From Apus apus (taxonomy: Eukaryota > Chordata > Aves > Apodiformes > Apodidae), in the NCBI RefSeq assembly GCF_020740795.1, contig NC_067312.1, positions 61,852,405 to 61,916,404 on the forward strand: a DNA stretch of 64,000 nucleotides, written 5' to 3'. The position numbers were made by a program, and so were the translations under genes. The notes beneath the pieces are model-generated. The model was not told where the DNA came from. It saw only the letters and a program-made list of their open reading frames with translations, and did no database searches. This document shows, piece after piece, positions 37,027-50,495 of this stretch (its first letter is position 1; each line of letters opens with the position of its first letter).

Positions 37027-40000
37027 ACTTCTGCTAGACAAAAATGGTAAAATATATGCTTTTCATCTTAGAGAAAACTGGAGAAAAGCATGGCAAAATA
37101 TTTTCTATACTTATTCCTTCTAAATGCTATTTGGAAAAAAGATCCTCAGAAGCAAATCAGAAGCTCTATGTGTATTCTGTGAGGTTTGCTTATATTTTGT
37201 TAAGGGAACACACCAGAGAGAAAACAAGAATACTATCTAGCTGAGTAGCAAAACTCTAAATGTCCTATATAGTTACATTCTTTTTTTTTCTCATTCTGTA
37301 CAGTAGATTTTTTTTAAAGTTCAACAGCTAGAATATTTTAACCATTGTTCATTGTTCTCTCAGAGAATAATGTACAGTTAACTAGAATTAATAATTTTTT
37401 TTAATACATCTTCTCTTGTGCACCTCTGTATAACTTTTATGTGTTATCATTGTTTAAAATAACAGTTACCTTCTCAGTTTGTTCTTCTTGTTTGTAGGAT
37501 TACTTTGATGCCATAACCTTCTCTCGTACATATTCCAAATTAGGTGTGTACAACTCTTACTCATCCAAAATTATGATCTTCAGGCCTGTCCTCTCCTAAC
37601 TGTGAATTCAGAATTAAGTTACTTGCTTGACCTGTAAATTTTGTATTTCCTGATTTCTTTCTCAAGCCCGTATTTGTCTTAGAATTTAAAATTACTCAAC
37701 TTGAGTGTTTTAGGACCCTGAAATAATGGACTTCCACAGTAAATAAATAATAAAAGTAAGATATATTAGCCAAGCTTACTGGAAAATCTGAACTCTGTTT
37801 CTTGTTTGCATAAAGTATAGAACAGTTTCAAAACATTGTCACATAACTCCACTTACTATGTGCCCAGTTTGTGGCAGGTAGTGCCATTCATTTATAGCTT
37901 TTTGTTGTTGCTGTTCGTTGTCTGGTGAAACTTTATTTTTAACTCATTTATCTTGAATTAAAAACTTGCACAGATCCTGCATGCCAGCTGTGAGTTAATG
38001 TGTGAGCAGCTGAATGCAGCATTCTGAAGAGAGAACTGAAAAATAATGCTGCAAAATATTGCTGCATCTGATCTCTAATTGTTTCCTGATGACTTTGACA
38101 GCTGCAAGATATGAGATAATAGACTTTAACACAGCTGGTTATTTTCTAGATTTATTACTCATTCTATTTGATCAATGACCTTTCAGTCTTTCTAAGAGTT
38201 GCCTTTTTCTCTATGTAAATTATTACTATGAAATATTTTGTTCCGATTATTACATTAAATATATATGAAAATAAACACAACTTATTTATGGTCCCGCTTA
38301 CATTGGAGAAATTTCCATAATGGTGACCGAGATGTTTCTGTAACACATTCCTGAAAGTGCACAGAAGTATTTAGCAGGAACTGCTCAACACTGTTCAACT
38401 GAAATGTGCTGGATCCAATTTTACCCACATCAGTTTTGTGAAGGCAAACACTGTGCCTACCCTACAGAGTAAGGGAGCAAATTGCATCCATGTAATTGGT
38501 TGTATTTGATTGTCTCAGCTGCTGTGCTGCTAATTCTTTAATGTAAAAAGGTCCTTCCCTGAATGTTGCATAGCTTTTTGTTTGGTTCTGCTGGAGTACA
38601 GTTCTTACTAATTCTTACTTACTCCTACTAATGTCCAATTCAATATTTAAATAGGTTCTGTTATTGCTTGCAGTACTCCATGGAGCAATTACTAACGAAA
38701 GTTTCCAAAATGAACACTACAAAAGCACATATAAAGGGACATTTTCACTATTGCATGGAAGATTAGTTGCTTATTTACCATAACTCACCCAGCTGCTGAA
38801 GACAATATAGGATTTTAATAGCATTTATCATTCAAGTGCAGTTTAGATAAAGTATGATCAAGGAAAATAATGCTGTGAGCAGGAAATGGCAAAAATGTAG
38901 TCACAATGATTCAACATTTACCTGTTGTGCACCGTCCAAGAGCACTCCTCTCAAATGCCTCTGAAGTTGCCCAGCTTCCTCAAATTCTCTTCTTGTAATA
39001 AAACAGAAGTGAATAGATAAAGATTTCACTAAGGTCAGCTGTCTTGCAAGTATGACAGTTCTTGCTCAAAGTTTACAGTAGCACAGAATACTGTTGCTCT
39101 CATTTATTATTTTTGCTTCAGTATTTAATGCTCATACACAAATAAAACAGCATAAAGGTGCCTATTTAGGTGCATAAATACTGACAAATTCAGAAACTGT
39201 AAATTTTCATTGGCCCACAATATTTTAAAGCAGCCACCTATCTGCAAGTAGACTGAATTTTGAGTACTGATCTTTCTCTTCTGAAAGATAGACACAGTAC
39301 ATAATAACACCTTTCTTTATTTTCAAAAGATTTTGCACGCAAAGACTACTTATCGCTCTGGCAGATAGCTGGTATTTCTAAATTTGAAATTTAATTTTAG
39401 TACAATAAAAATTTAAATTAGAATTTAGCCTCTTTCTCGTTTTACAAGTTTGATTTGGCAATTAATATTCTGTGTAAATTATTTTTAATCTAGCAATACT
39501 TGGAATCTCCAGGGATACTTGTGTTGTGAACCACACTGTAATGTTTTCCTAGTTTCTTGTTATGGACATCTGTCTGCATTTCACAATGTATTTTTTATTC
39601 TCAACCAAATGCAGAGATTTAAATTACATGTTTAAATAAACCCTGAGGATAACTAATTTTGTAATTTCAGGCTAATAGTCTTGCACAGCTCTTGTACACG
39701 CAAAAAAATCATTATGTCAGCATATTATAGACTTGGAAAAATGCTTCTGTATGCATTACAGGCAATTTATTGATTTCAGGCTTGCCTTTATAAATAATTC
39801 ATGAGCTCTGATTTAACTTTATTTTTATATGAGTAATTCATGAAGCCAGATTTCTTATTTCTTCTGACATAAATTTAAGGCTGAATCCATTACAGTTAGT
39901 TTTTAAAATCTTTTGTGAAATAGCATGCAAGAAACATTATTTAAACTCTCATTTTATTTTATTTATTAACTGTTAAAAGAAAGAGTGCTACTCTACCAAA

Positions 40001-40148
40001 TCATACTATCTCTTTTAAGAGGCATAACAGATCTGTCATACTGCTTTATGCAATGTTCATAATGATCAGATTTTTTTTAAAAAAATATCAACATGTCTTT
40101 ATTTTATTCTAAACAATTTAGTTTTGTCATGACCTTGTAGCTACCTAT
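37027..40148. other. AT-rich DNA, no gene seen
   Basis: I see no repeat family, exon or RNA gene here. Confidence 0.5.
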
Positions 40149-40290
40149 CACAGAATCACAAAATTGTCATAATTGGGAAAGACCTCCAAGATCACCGAGT
40201 CCAACCATCAACACAAAACAAAACCCACAACCTTGGCCTCTACAGCATGCCCTGAAGTGCCACTTATACACGTGTCTTCCATGAGGAATG
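40149..40290 (-). mobile_element. CR1 LINE 3' fragment (minus strand)
   Basis: Inverse tail ATCACAGAATCACAAAATTG, then a diverged copy of the 3' UTR (GAAAGACCTCCAAGATCACC, GAGTCCAACC). It is old, short and without coding content. Confidence 0.85.
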
Positions 40291-41934
40291 ATACCAGAGT
40301 ACATGAGGCAGAAATCAAGATAGTATCAGAAATCCATTTTTTCAAAATGAAGATATCACACAATTCTATTTCCAACCTCCACTTTCTTGAAAGCTTCTCT
40401 TTTCAATGTACAGAAACACTGACAAAAACTGGTTTCAATATCAGACATAAATCTCCATTTTTTCACCTGCTCATGCTGAGCTGCTGGTTGTACTTTTAGC
40501 TTCATATTGTTACTGTTAAAAACCCCTGGTTTTATATTATCTACAACAGAGTCAGTCATTAAAGCAATTTTCACATCTCTTTGGATCTACCATATTAACA
40601 TTGGTGGCAACTTTCTGCCCTGAAGCTCTGGACAATAACTTATTGATTTCCAAACATCTGATGCTCAGAAGTCTGGAATTCCAAATATATAAAGACTAAA
40701 TCCTTTATCTGGTCTTGTCCTGTATTTTTTTCCGTCTTTATATGAGATAAATATATTCAGCATCACAGCAGTTTGAGAAGGCTGTAATGAGTAGTATGGT
40801 ACAATTGGTGAAGGCTACAACATCAGCAAGATTTACTTCTCCCCAATACCTGAAGAACTTGCCAATAAGGCACGATAAGGGGAAACATTTAAATTCAGAA
40901 AATGGAAAATCTCTAAAACTTATCAACATCTCAGACAGAACAGACTGATTAAACATTAAAATGTAATAAACTGAAGCAGGACTAAATAAACCTTAAACAT
41001 TTGAAAAAGCCAGAGCTTGTGCTTAAATGCAAAATATCCCACTATCTTTCAATATATACAGAATAAATTGAGCTGGAAGATGAAAAAAAGTATGTGTAAT
41101 GTAATGGAACTGCTTGAAGTCAGAAAGTAAAAAAAAGAGAATATGCAAAGCCTATCAAACACCTCATCACCTTCAAATGCACATGCACAAGCCCAAAATA
41201 ATTGACATAAAATTAAAACTTCCACTATGGAAATATTAAGCTTTCTTGTAATGTTCTGTCAAGATGTGTTTTATCTTTGTCATATCTGCATAAATCTTGC
41301 AATACATTAACTGTCCTATACAATTACTCCACAAAATGGAAGGAGGACTATTTAATGGGATGAAAAAAGCCTCATACAATGCAAGTTTTTTGTTTCACCC
41401 TCTGATTTGTAACAGTTTTCAGCTTGTCAAATCTGCTTAATCCCTTTACACTAGTTTGAAGGTAACAGAAAGAAGACATATTTTTACTGATTCATTATTC
41501 ACTGGATTCAAAGTAACGTATTTCCTTGACTTGTTCATTCCTCAGGGACACAAACTAATTTTTCCTCTTATTAATACATTGTTCATAATTAATATTAATA
41601 AAATATTTTCTTTCTGTCTTTAGCAGTAAGGCTTTTATATCATAAATGTGGTAAGAAACTAGACTACCTTCCATGCACTTACCAGTAATATGTCCTCCTC
41701 TTATTGGATTAAAAAGATAGGTATAAAAAAAACAGCCTAAGGAAATGCTTGCATGTGGTGGATTTGTCATTCCATTTATTTTCAGCACTAAGTAGTGATA
41801 TAATTTCAGAATTCTCCTTGATCTATTAAAAAAATGCCATCACAACTCTGATCTGATAGTTTTATTATCTATTTTAGGCAAAGGTACTTAGCCTTTGGCA
41901 CCAAGTGAGCTTGTATTAAAAAAAACATCAGTAA
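40291..41934. other. AT-rich DNA, no gene seen
   Basis: Nothing recognised. Confidence 0.5.
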
Positions 41935-42075
41935 AGAGGTTGCCATGCAAGTCACTGAGTCATCATCCCTGGATGTAATTAAAAGATGTGTAGTTAGGGT
42001 TCTTAGGGACATGGTTTAGCAGTGGACTTGGCAATGCTAGGTGAACAGTTGAACTTAATAATTTGTGATTCTATA
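41935..42075 (+). mobile_element. CR1 LINE 3' fragment (plus strand)
   Basis: Follows the CR1 3' end in order: a CATCATCCCTGGATGTAATTAA block corresponding to the end of ORF2, a GGGACATGGTTTAGCAGTGGACTTGG block, then GAACTTAATAATTTGTGATTCTAT as the tail. It is strongly diverged. Confidence 0.8.
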
Positions 42076-44788
42076 AGTTCCAGGAATTTTTATCTTAAAT
42101 TGCACTGGGAAATACTTCTATTTTGTTTCTGCAAGCTTTATTTTGCAATTTCAGAGTTCTGGAAGTTGAATATTAAATTAATCTTCAATGATCATAAGCA
42201 AGCAGTCATGAACTGAACTCCATGGATGTCAGCAGAGGCTGAAATGACAGAGTATTTTTATGTGATGAAATTTCCATGATGAGTATAGTAAGAACAGAGG
42301 AAATAGAAACTGCAATCAGATTATGCAACACAATTTTTTAAATCAGTGACAAAATAAGATAATTCATGTGATTATATTAATTAAAAATTCCCATAAATTG
42401 GCTTCTCTTTTATTTTCTAAATATATAAGTTACGGCTGTTTCTTAACCTTGTAAACACTTGGAGAATTTAGGATGAACATGTGAGAACTCAGTAGGACTG
42501 AAAATGAGCCCATGTGCTTAAAACAGAATTCAAATGCTAATTTTAGGTGCACCGGAAATCCTAACAAATTATGATAAAAGCTGGGTACATTATCTTTGTG
42601 TTTATGACTCATTCACTTGGCATGTCTGACCACCAGCACAGATAAGCACTTGGTGCTTGCGATACAGAAGTGAAAATTTTGGGTATCTGCTACTTTGCTG
42701 GCAAAGCAGACTTGGCAGTAATATCCCCTAGTGGGGATCCTCATGATTCCCACGCTCCTGGATCAGTTTTAAAGTGGAAAGAAAATAGAAAGTAAGATTT
42801 ATTAGTCAGATACCCCTTGGAAAACACTATGAGACTCCAATCCCCCCGCTGCTTTTGTACATTAACCTGATGAAAGATGACACTGACTGAAACTCTTATG
42901 TTTAATTACCACAGGGATTACTCAAGAAACACCCTGTGATTTCTGGTGTATATCACATCTATTAATGATATCAAGCTTATGTACACAGTAAATACTAACT
43001 ACATTGTTCACATTTTTCAACTTTTCTTCACAATTATAATGATATCTGTGCCAAGATTCATCCTATGAAGCTAATCTTTAATTGAAGCATTGAGATTAGG
43101 GATCTAATCACCCTGGACTTAAATTATCCTCGGCAGCAATATCTTAGAGATCTCTGAAAGTCTGCCTGTCTCCCTCTGAACCAAATGGAAGGGACAATCA
43201 AAGCTGATTGGACTCTTGGTTAAACATCCTGTTTAAAAGGCTAGCACTGAGTGTGAAGAATTTCAGCCTTCAGACCTTTCTATGCAGCAAATTTATGCAT
43301 AAAAAAAATAAATTCTGGAATAAAATAATTTCTGAATCACCAGAGTAGAATTATATTATGATACCTTGTATTTTCAGGTAAGTAACTAACATCATTCTAC
43401 GGATGTTAAATTCTCTTCCATTTTAGCCAAGAAGTTTCTAATCTACTCATCTATTCACACACTTTTACTAATGACAGCATGCTATTCCTGATCCCACTTA
43501 GTTTCATTTTCATACTACACTTTATCCTTTCCTTACCCACTCATTCTCTGCAGCTTTTTCTTTACATAGTCAGCAAACAGCCCCACTAATCCCATCAGGC
43601 ATTCCAGCTACTATTCCATAGACTCTTTTCTTCTTTCTGTTGCCTGCTTTCAAATTCCCTCCTAACCTTTCACCTTAGATGCCATCTGCTCCCCCAGTGC
43701 GTCTTTTATTGTGAATTCCAACAACGTCTCTCAGAGCAAGAGTCAGACCCACTTCTCCACTCTCATCTTTCCCAGTGTGTCAGATGTTTGGGTGCTGTGA
43801 CAAAGACCCACTGTTAATCTTAACACTGTGTGCTCACTCAGCTTCTGCTCATGGGATCTCTTCAGAGTGCTTCTGCAGCTTAATTTTCAAGTGATCTTCC
43901 TGCAAGGGATTGGAGACACCTGGGTCCTTTGTCCTTTTCTCCCCCTGAATCTCACCTTTGACTAACCATTTCTGCTATCATAAATTCAGCAGTCACCTCT
44001 GGATTGAAACACACAGATGTAGCTTTCTACTTCAAACTTGCCCCTCAGTAAAATTCATGTTTCAGTCTGTCTTCCTGCTATATTGTGAGATTTAACTATT
44101 AACTAGGCTATTGCCCTAATTTTACCCTGCAGCCATTTCTCCCACATCCTTCTTGAATCAGCAATTACAGCAGTGCTATCCTTTCAAACAACATATTCTG
44201 GGCATCAGAGTCCATATACTGGGCTTTGAATATTCAGGAAACTCTGTTGTCTAAGGCATAAGTTGCTCCAACATACAGTCTTTCCTATCTACCCATGAAG
44301 CCTGTACTCTTGTCCAAGTTAACAATTTTTGTTGCCGCTTTTGCATTACAATTATTGCCACATCATAGTCTGTAGTCTTCCTTAACATAGTTCTGTGCCT
44401 TTGCAGTATATCCACAGATCATCTTCCTAGAAAGTATTTTTCACCTTCTCACCCTTCTCTTTGCAGCCTTCCTTATGCATTCAATACAAGCTTCTCGTCT
44501 TTGCTTTCAAGATCTTAGTATACTTTTCCAGATCTTACTAGAGTCAAGAGAAAACTGCTTATAGACAGTCATCACAGCGAGGTAAGGGAGCAAACAGTGT
44601 CAACCCTTAAGTCTCCCTCTAAGTGCAGCTCACCAGTGCAAGCAAACAACTGTGCCATAAAGATCATATTTACGTGGCTTCTGGACAACTCAGAGCAAAA
44701 CAAGCTGGAGTCTGCTTCAGATACAAGCAAACAGTATTTGAAATGGTGAAGAGCCCCTTCATGTTTGCTGCCAATATGTTATGTATTT
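42076..44788. other. No gene seen; pyrimidine-rich plus strand at 43,390-44,530
   Basis: The left part is ordinary AT-rich DNA. From about 43,390 to 44,530 the plus strand is visibly enriched in C and T, with many CTTTCC/CTTCTC-type words and few long A or G runs. I see no reading frame or repeat that explains it. It could be a decayed repeat read from the minus strand. Confidence 0.4.
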
Positions 44789-44793
44789 ACAAG

Positions 44794-45512
44794 TGTCCTG
44801 GTTTGAGCCAGGATGAAGCAATTTTCCTTTTTCTGATTTTTTTTTTTTTTCCTTCAGTAAGCTCTCTTTTAACGAGCAGCAAGTGCTCCAGCTAGAACTG
44901 ATAACACTGGGATGCTTATGCTATTGCTGGGACTCCAAGGTCACATCTTTGTCCTACCAGCTCAGACATTACAGGGAAATCTGTGACCCCCCCATAGGAG
45001 GCTGAATTAGACAGACAGCAAAATTGGCCAGAGATATTCCATTCCATATATCTACATAAGCTCAGAAGAAGGTCAGAGATCACAGAAGACAACTTCCTTC
45101 CTGCTTCTTCTTCCCTTCTGTTCCATCCATGGCCAGCGTCCAGGGAGGACTCCATCTATCCATCACCACTGACCCCCAGGCTGGAGTTCTGCTGACCCTC
45201 ATCACTCTGCGCTCTTTCCAGCAGCTCCAGGACTTTTCGGGACTGCTCACAGGAGAGTCCTCTGGGAGTTGCTGGAAGTGGTGTGGGGGGAGGGGCAGGG
45301 CAAAAGGGTTTGGTACATTCCTGAACAAATTTGTACATAATTGTACGTATTTTCTTTTATCATTAGTGTTTAATTAAAGCTGTGTAGTTTAGTTTTCAAT
45401 CCAGAGAGGCTCTCTCATTTTCTCTCTCCTTCCCTACCTGGGTGGGACAGGAAGGGGATCAAGAGCGTTGTTGTCGCTGGTTTAATTGCCCATCCTGAGT
45501 CAAACCATGACA
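44794..45512 (+). mobile_element. Complete 719-bp solo ERVL-like LTR
   Basis: Starts TGTCCTGGTTTGAGCC and ends GAGTCAAACCATGACA, with the terminal TGTC..GGTTT and AAACC..GACA forming an imperfect inverted repeat. Perfect ACAAG duplications lie at 44,789-44,793 and 45,513-45,517. ATTAAA at 45,373-45,378 is a plausible polyadenylation signal about 135 bases from the 3' end. A 5-bp duplication fits class III (ERVL-like) bird retroviruses; the class is inferred. No internal region is left, so this is a solo LTR. It is the full-length reference for the two partial copies at 8,107 and 14,919. An 82-codon plus-strand frame within it is not a gene. Confidence 0.95.
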
Positions 45513-45517
45513 ACAAG

Positions 45518-46899
45518 GTAGAATGAAAAGGACAAAGATACAATAAAGTGGAATTAAACTATGAAATGCAAAACTGTAATAACCCTTAGCAGAAAACCAA
45601 GTATTATGTGTTCTTTCTTCTCTGTCAGATGTCAAACTATTTTTATACTTCAAAATATCTTGATTTCTTGGTAATATTTGAAAAAACATATTCAATATAT
45701 TTTGAATTAGGCTTTTTACTGTCTTAGAACTGCGGGCACCTTTCAAAAAGTTTCACGATTACTGCCACTGTTCTGGAATATCTTAATCAGAGTTTCAGTT
45801 GGATATATTGACAGAATCTACTGCTTGCAAAGCAGCTGCAAAAACTGCTGTACCAGACAAAGTTACTCCCTGGTGGAGTGTTTCTAATCTCTCCTGTATT
45901 TAATATTTTAAATTTTTACAAAGTCTTGGCCCATCATTTAAAAAAAATAAAAAATATTATGCCTGACATTTGACATGCTTTCCACTTAACTTTCTTGTAT
46001 TATACACTCAACACACAGAATCTCTTATGCTTTATGTGCTGAATCTTTTTTAAGTCAGATCAACTTGCCACAAAATTCTAGTGTCATTATTTTTGTAAAA
46101 TTGCATTTTGTGAATGCCATGTAGTTGATATATTAGGGGTAATTTAATTATAGTAATTCACACCAAAAACCCATTTAACATGCTCTTTAGAAAAAGATTA
46201 GTCAGAAAATTCAAATTACATTTCCCTTAACACTTGAACAGCCTATCAGAATCAATTAATATAAAATAGTAAATCAGGTTAATAATTATTGTATTGAAAT
46301 AAAAATTCTTATTTGCATTAGAAAAAGATTGAAAAATAAATATTAAAAAAATCTTTGTTAGTCTATAAAAACACCTTGTAAAAGGAATTATTTTGACTTT
46401 TAGGGAAGAACAGAAAAATTCACTCTTGTTATTGCAGACATTTTTCTTACTGCTTTCTCCACTTCTAAAAGTTTTTGTGTCTTCATACACGCTTACCAGA
46501 TACTGTCCTTCCTGTGTACATGCTAGAATATGCTCTTTGGTGAAATTTAATGTATTTCAATCCTAAGTGGTCACATCCCTCTTTTAGTAAAGAAGCAGGA
46601 TTACATTGGAGACTGCTTCCCACTTCCTTTCAATGTTCAGCCACGCTGTGAGCACTTCAATTGCAAAAAATATTTCTCAATTTAATCAATATTTTAATGC
46701 ATATGAAAAACAGGGTCTGGAAAGGAGATGTGGTGAACTCCAACCTGGGAGTTTAAATACGTAATGCACATGCTTTCTTCTGCAACCCATAATAAATAAT
46801 TTAAAAATTCCTGTCTTCTAAATTTTCATTTAATAAAAAGCATTTTCTGTAATTCACCTGGCTATTTCAGTTGCTTGCTGTATGATACTGAAATGCTGA
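45518..46899. other. AT-rich DNA, no gene seen
   Basis: No feature is supported. Confidence 0.5.
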
Positions 46900-46948
46900 T
46901 GTTGATCTTTAAGGTCCCTTCCAACCTTAATGATTCTGTGATTCTATT
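46900..46948 (+). mobile_element. CR1 3'-end relic
   Basis: TGATCTTTAAGGTCCCTTCC followed by AACCTTAATGATTCTGTGATTCTA is the terminal CR1 signature. No body is attached. Confidence 0.85.
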
Positions 46949-49889
46949 AAATTTTACTTACCTATACCTTACTACATATACTTAATTTTGAAGACAAGAA
47001 AGGGAGCAAGCCCAGAACAGATGTCTTGGTATCAGCAAAATATAACTCCTCTGAGAAAAGCCAGAGCAGAAATGGCTATAAAGGAAGATACAAGTTGCAG
47101 AACACCTTCTAGTTTTGTGGTCCTCAATGTCTAGTTGATATTATTGGCACTTTCATTCTGTGAAACTTTTAAAATTCTTAACTTTGGTTCAGGAAACATG
47201 CATGAACCAAACATGAACAAAAGCATCTGAAATTTAGTTATCATAGTTTTCAATACAAAGCAAGCTTAATGCGTATTTGATTATGTCTGTACTGTGCACA
47301 TGAGTGCAAGTGTCTGCAAAAATCACAAATTTCAGTAAGTACTCCAAAAATATGACTTAGACGCGTGGCCTCTGGAATCAAGGCCAGATGTAGCCACAAG
47401 ATGATCTGCACAGCTGTTACCACATCACATAAGCCTGGAGAGTGCCAAGATAAAGCAGACCCAGTCATAACCCCTTGTTCCCTGAAATAGCTTAGCACCC
47501 CAACTCCCCTTTATTGTTCTGCAACATTTACGTGCTGCCCTGCCACATGCACATACAGGAGAAGATGGACTGGAGAAGATGGTCCAGAAAAATACATTCA
47601 AAGGCTGAGAAAGCATGCCAAAATATCTGACTGAAATACTGACATGAAAGGAAGAAAGGTCAGAACAAAGCACCAAAGTATAAAAGCTTTATATGGAACA
47701 ATGCCTCAAAGCATCCTGACTGTGACAAGCTGACAAGAAAATCTTGACTTAGAATGAATTTAAGTAAAAAAATAGTATGACAAAGAGCCAATGAACCAGC
47801 TGTGAGGCACACCGATTCTAAGTTCTGGAAGGCCACTGGGATTTAAAAATATGAAAGCAAAAATACCCAACAAAACACACAACCCAAAAAAACCAAACCA
47901 ACAAAAAAACCCCAAAACCAAAACGACAACAACAACAAAAACCAACACAAAAACCCCCAATCAAACAAGCAAAAAAACCCCCAAACAAACAAACAAAAAA
48001 ACAACCCAAAAAACCAAGCAAACAAATTTTCATCAGAGTAGTAAGAAAAAAATTCTAGATTAAAAAGAGCCAGGAATATGTCATCAGGGAATCTTACAAA
48101 GCAAGTTATCTCAGTGTCCAGAGGAACAGGAAAAGAAAATTGAAGTTGTGACCCGGTAGGCTAACACAGACAAGGAACAGCACTAATTGATGTGAGACCA
48201 GGCTGGCACTGGTTGGAGACTCAGAACCGTAGCTACCTCCCTGGACCCACTTTTGTCCTTCTCTTTGCTAACGTGAACAATGGAATGTAAGACTGGCATA
48301 TATAGGTATTAGTTTTGCATGGAAGACCAAGACAAAAGGAAGCACCTTTTTATTTTCCTTAGAAAATATTTCCTTATTGAGATTCTGATTCCAATTTTAC
48401 ACTCAATGTATTACAAATCCAATCTAGATATAATATTGTTTAATTTTTAAAAATAAATTGATGGTATTGAATGCATCACATCCACAACTGCTTTCTTGCA
48501 AACATAATCAAAAGCAGCTACTTCGCATGTAGAATACTGTAGCTTCTTACTACTGCAATCAGTGATACCAAGAAGCAAGTAATACAGGATGATAGTTGTC
48601 TGGCTTTAGGGAGGCTGGATAAAACTGCCCAAGTGAGAATTTTTCTGAAAGAGCTGCTGTGGTAAATACCTCTCACCTGCAGTTACAGCCAGAGCATTCC
48701 CAGCAGCTATGTGTTTAACTTGAATTTCAGCTCCTGTTGAAACAAAGTACCTCTACTGCTTTATGAAGTGATGGGTTCAAAGTAGTTTCAGTTCATTTTT
48801 TATTGATCTAAATTAAATCTAGAATGCTACTGAATAAGCAGCACCTCTTCTGGAAAGATGCTAAATGGAATTTGAAACTTGTACTTCACTTGCATGTAAG
48901 CCTCGATAAAAATGACTGATTAAGGTGACTTAGTTGTGGTTTGCTTACAGGAGGTGTCTGAGCACCCGCTAGAAATCAAACATTAAATACAACAACATCT
49001 AAATAGTAGGTCCTGCAGACAAAACTTGTTAAAGACAGCTGGCGAGTTTTATTTAAATATTCAGAGTTCAAAACAGAAGAATTCCATGCACAACACTGCC
49101 ATCCAGGGGGCAGTAAACTGCTGGTGAACATCCAAAGAATTTCCTGAAACTGATTTTATTTGTATAAACAAAGAGGTTTTATATTTTAAACAATCTCCTC
49201 CAAATATTTTCAAATATGATCTCAATTCTTTTGGTTACTGCAACAAAGAAACAGTAATGTGAAACAATAAGTGATTCATTCTCTAGGCATGCTAAGACTT
49301 TCTTAAATACAGGCAAGAGTTTTGTAAAAGTCACGTTTCAGTAAAATAGAAAAATATGTGTAGCAGTTAAAGTCAACAATTCCTTATACCACAATAAACT
49401 GTAAAAAATGAGGAAAAGTTCTCATGAAGCTCTGCCAGACTTCTCAGTCTGAGATCTTGTGAAGTCCAAAAGACATGCACGGCCCACTTCACTACAGCTG
49501 CTTAAACTGAAGTCTGTGTACAAAATCTGTTACAGAGCTAAAGCTTCAGACAATCTAATTTCTGCATAATACATACCCTTCCTTCTGCACAAATGGAAAA
49601 AAATCAACCTGAAAATTGTAAAGGAGTTTGAAAATGTTTTTGCATCGTAAGAAGGGTGGGAGGATAATGCAGTCTAGAAATAAAGCATTTACTCATGTAT
49701 CCCTTTTAGACTGGTCCCACAATGTCAGTAACAGGGTAGGAAGAGCAAGAATCCCAGATTACTAACTATTCGGTGGGGGAGATGTCTTTTTAGTGTAAGG
49801 ATTCAGAGGTGTACATCTGTCCAGGTCTTCGGTTCATCCAGCTGATTATGAAATGTAGCAGCGCACAAAGTCACGCAACAGGAGTTTCA
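46949..49889. other. AT-rich DNA with an A/C-rich tract, no gene seen
   Basis: Apart from the A/C tract at 47,868-48,026 nothing is recognised. This is the distal upstream flank of the CpG island. Confidence 0.5.
47868..48026. repeat. A/C-only low-complexity tract
   Basis: About 160 bases made almost entirely of A and C in irregular AAAC, AACCCC and CAACAA units. Frames here on both strands (for example a Phe-, Gly-, Cys- and Val-rich minus frame) are artefacts of the composition. Confidence 0.9.
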
Positions 49890-50068
49890 CGTTCATCCTT
49901 ACGCGAAGAGCGTTTTTTCTGAAGAGCTGGCCCTGGCGCGCCTCGGACAGGTCTGGTTCGGAATCCCCTTCACGCCCAGATGGCTTTATTACCCGTGAGA
50001 ACCAGAAGAAAACGCTCTTTTCCCCATTTCTGAAGGAAACGGGGCTTTGGGCTGGGGATGGACGGGCT

Positions 50069-50081
50069 GGGGGGGGGGGGG
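50069..50081. repeat. G13 homopolymer next to a duplicated 14-mer
   Basis: Thirteen consecutive G, followed at 50,097-50,124 by two tandem copies of a GGGATCCTGGGCA-type unit. Confidence 0.9.
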
Positions 50082-50390
50082 TGGAAGCGGGACGGCAGGG
50101 ATCCTGGGCAGGGATCCTGGGCAGGAACTCCGCTGTCACTGTTTGACTCAGGTTCCACAACGATCCCCCCCGCCCCAGGCAGGGAAGGAGAGAGGGAACA
50201 AGGGAGCGGCCGCCGCGGCGCTGGACACGCCACGGGCAGCCGGGCGGCTGGGGCGGGCTCGGAGGACCGAGGCCGTCGAGAGGTGGCCTAGAGAGGCGCT
50301 CCCTCGCTGGGGCGGGCCTGCTGCCGCGCGCGCGGCGCATGCGCCGGGTTTCGCTTCTCGCTGCCGGCGTGAGGGGAGCGCGGAGGGGCG

Positions 50391-50450
50391 GCCGGGCCGG
50401 GCCGGGCCGGGCAGCGGCGGAGCTGTGCGGGGCTGTGCGGAGCTGTGCGG
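50391..50450. repeat. GGGCC units and three 10-bp repeats in the 5' UTR region
   Basis: A short run of GGGCC units (about 50,391-50,412) is followed by three tandem 10-mers at 50,421-50,450, AGCTGTGCGG, GGCTGTGCGG and AGCTGTGCGG, just before the start codon. They probably lie in the 5' UTR. Confidence 0.85.
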
Positions 50451-50465
50451 GCGAGGGCCGGCGCC

Positions 50466-50495
50466 ATGGCTCCTGTGCTGAACCTCAACAACGAG
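50466..50495 (+). CDS. First coding exon (10 codons) of an unidentified CpG-island gene
   Basis: ATG at 50,466 sits in a strong Kozak context (GCCGGCGCCATGG) inside the CpG island. Ten codons encode Met-Ala-Pro-Val-Leu-Asn-Leu-Asn-Asn-Glu and end exactly at a consensus splice donor, GAG|GTGAGC, at 50,496, leaving the intron in phase 0. The frame is also open upstream without another ATG nearby. The ten residues are not enough for me to name the gene. They carry no signal peptide, membrane segment or domain. No confident second exon is found before the window end, so intron 1 is at least 13.5 kb. The call rests on promoter context, Kozak match and donor together; any one alone would be weak. 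Confidence 0.72.

Noticed and set aside
47760..48063. Phe/Gly/Cys/Val-rich minus frames and Lys/Thr/Asn-rich plus frame
   Set aside because: Direct products of the A/C-only tract.
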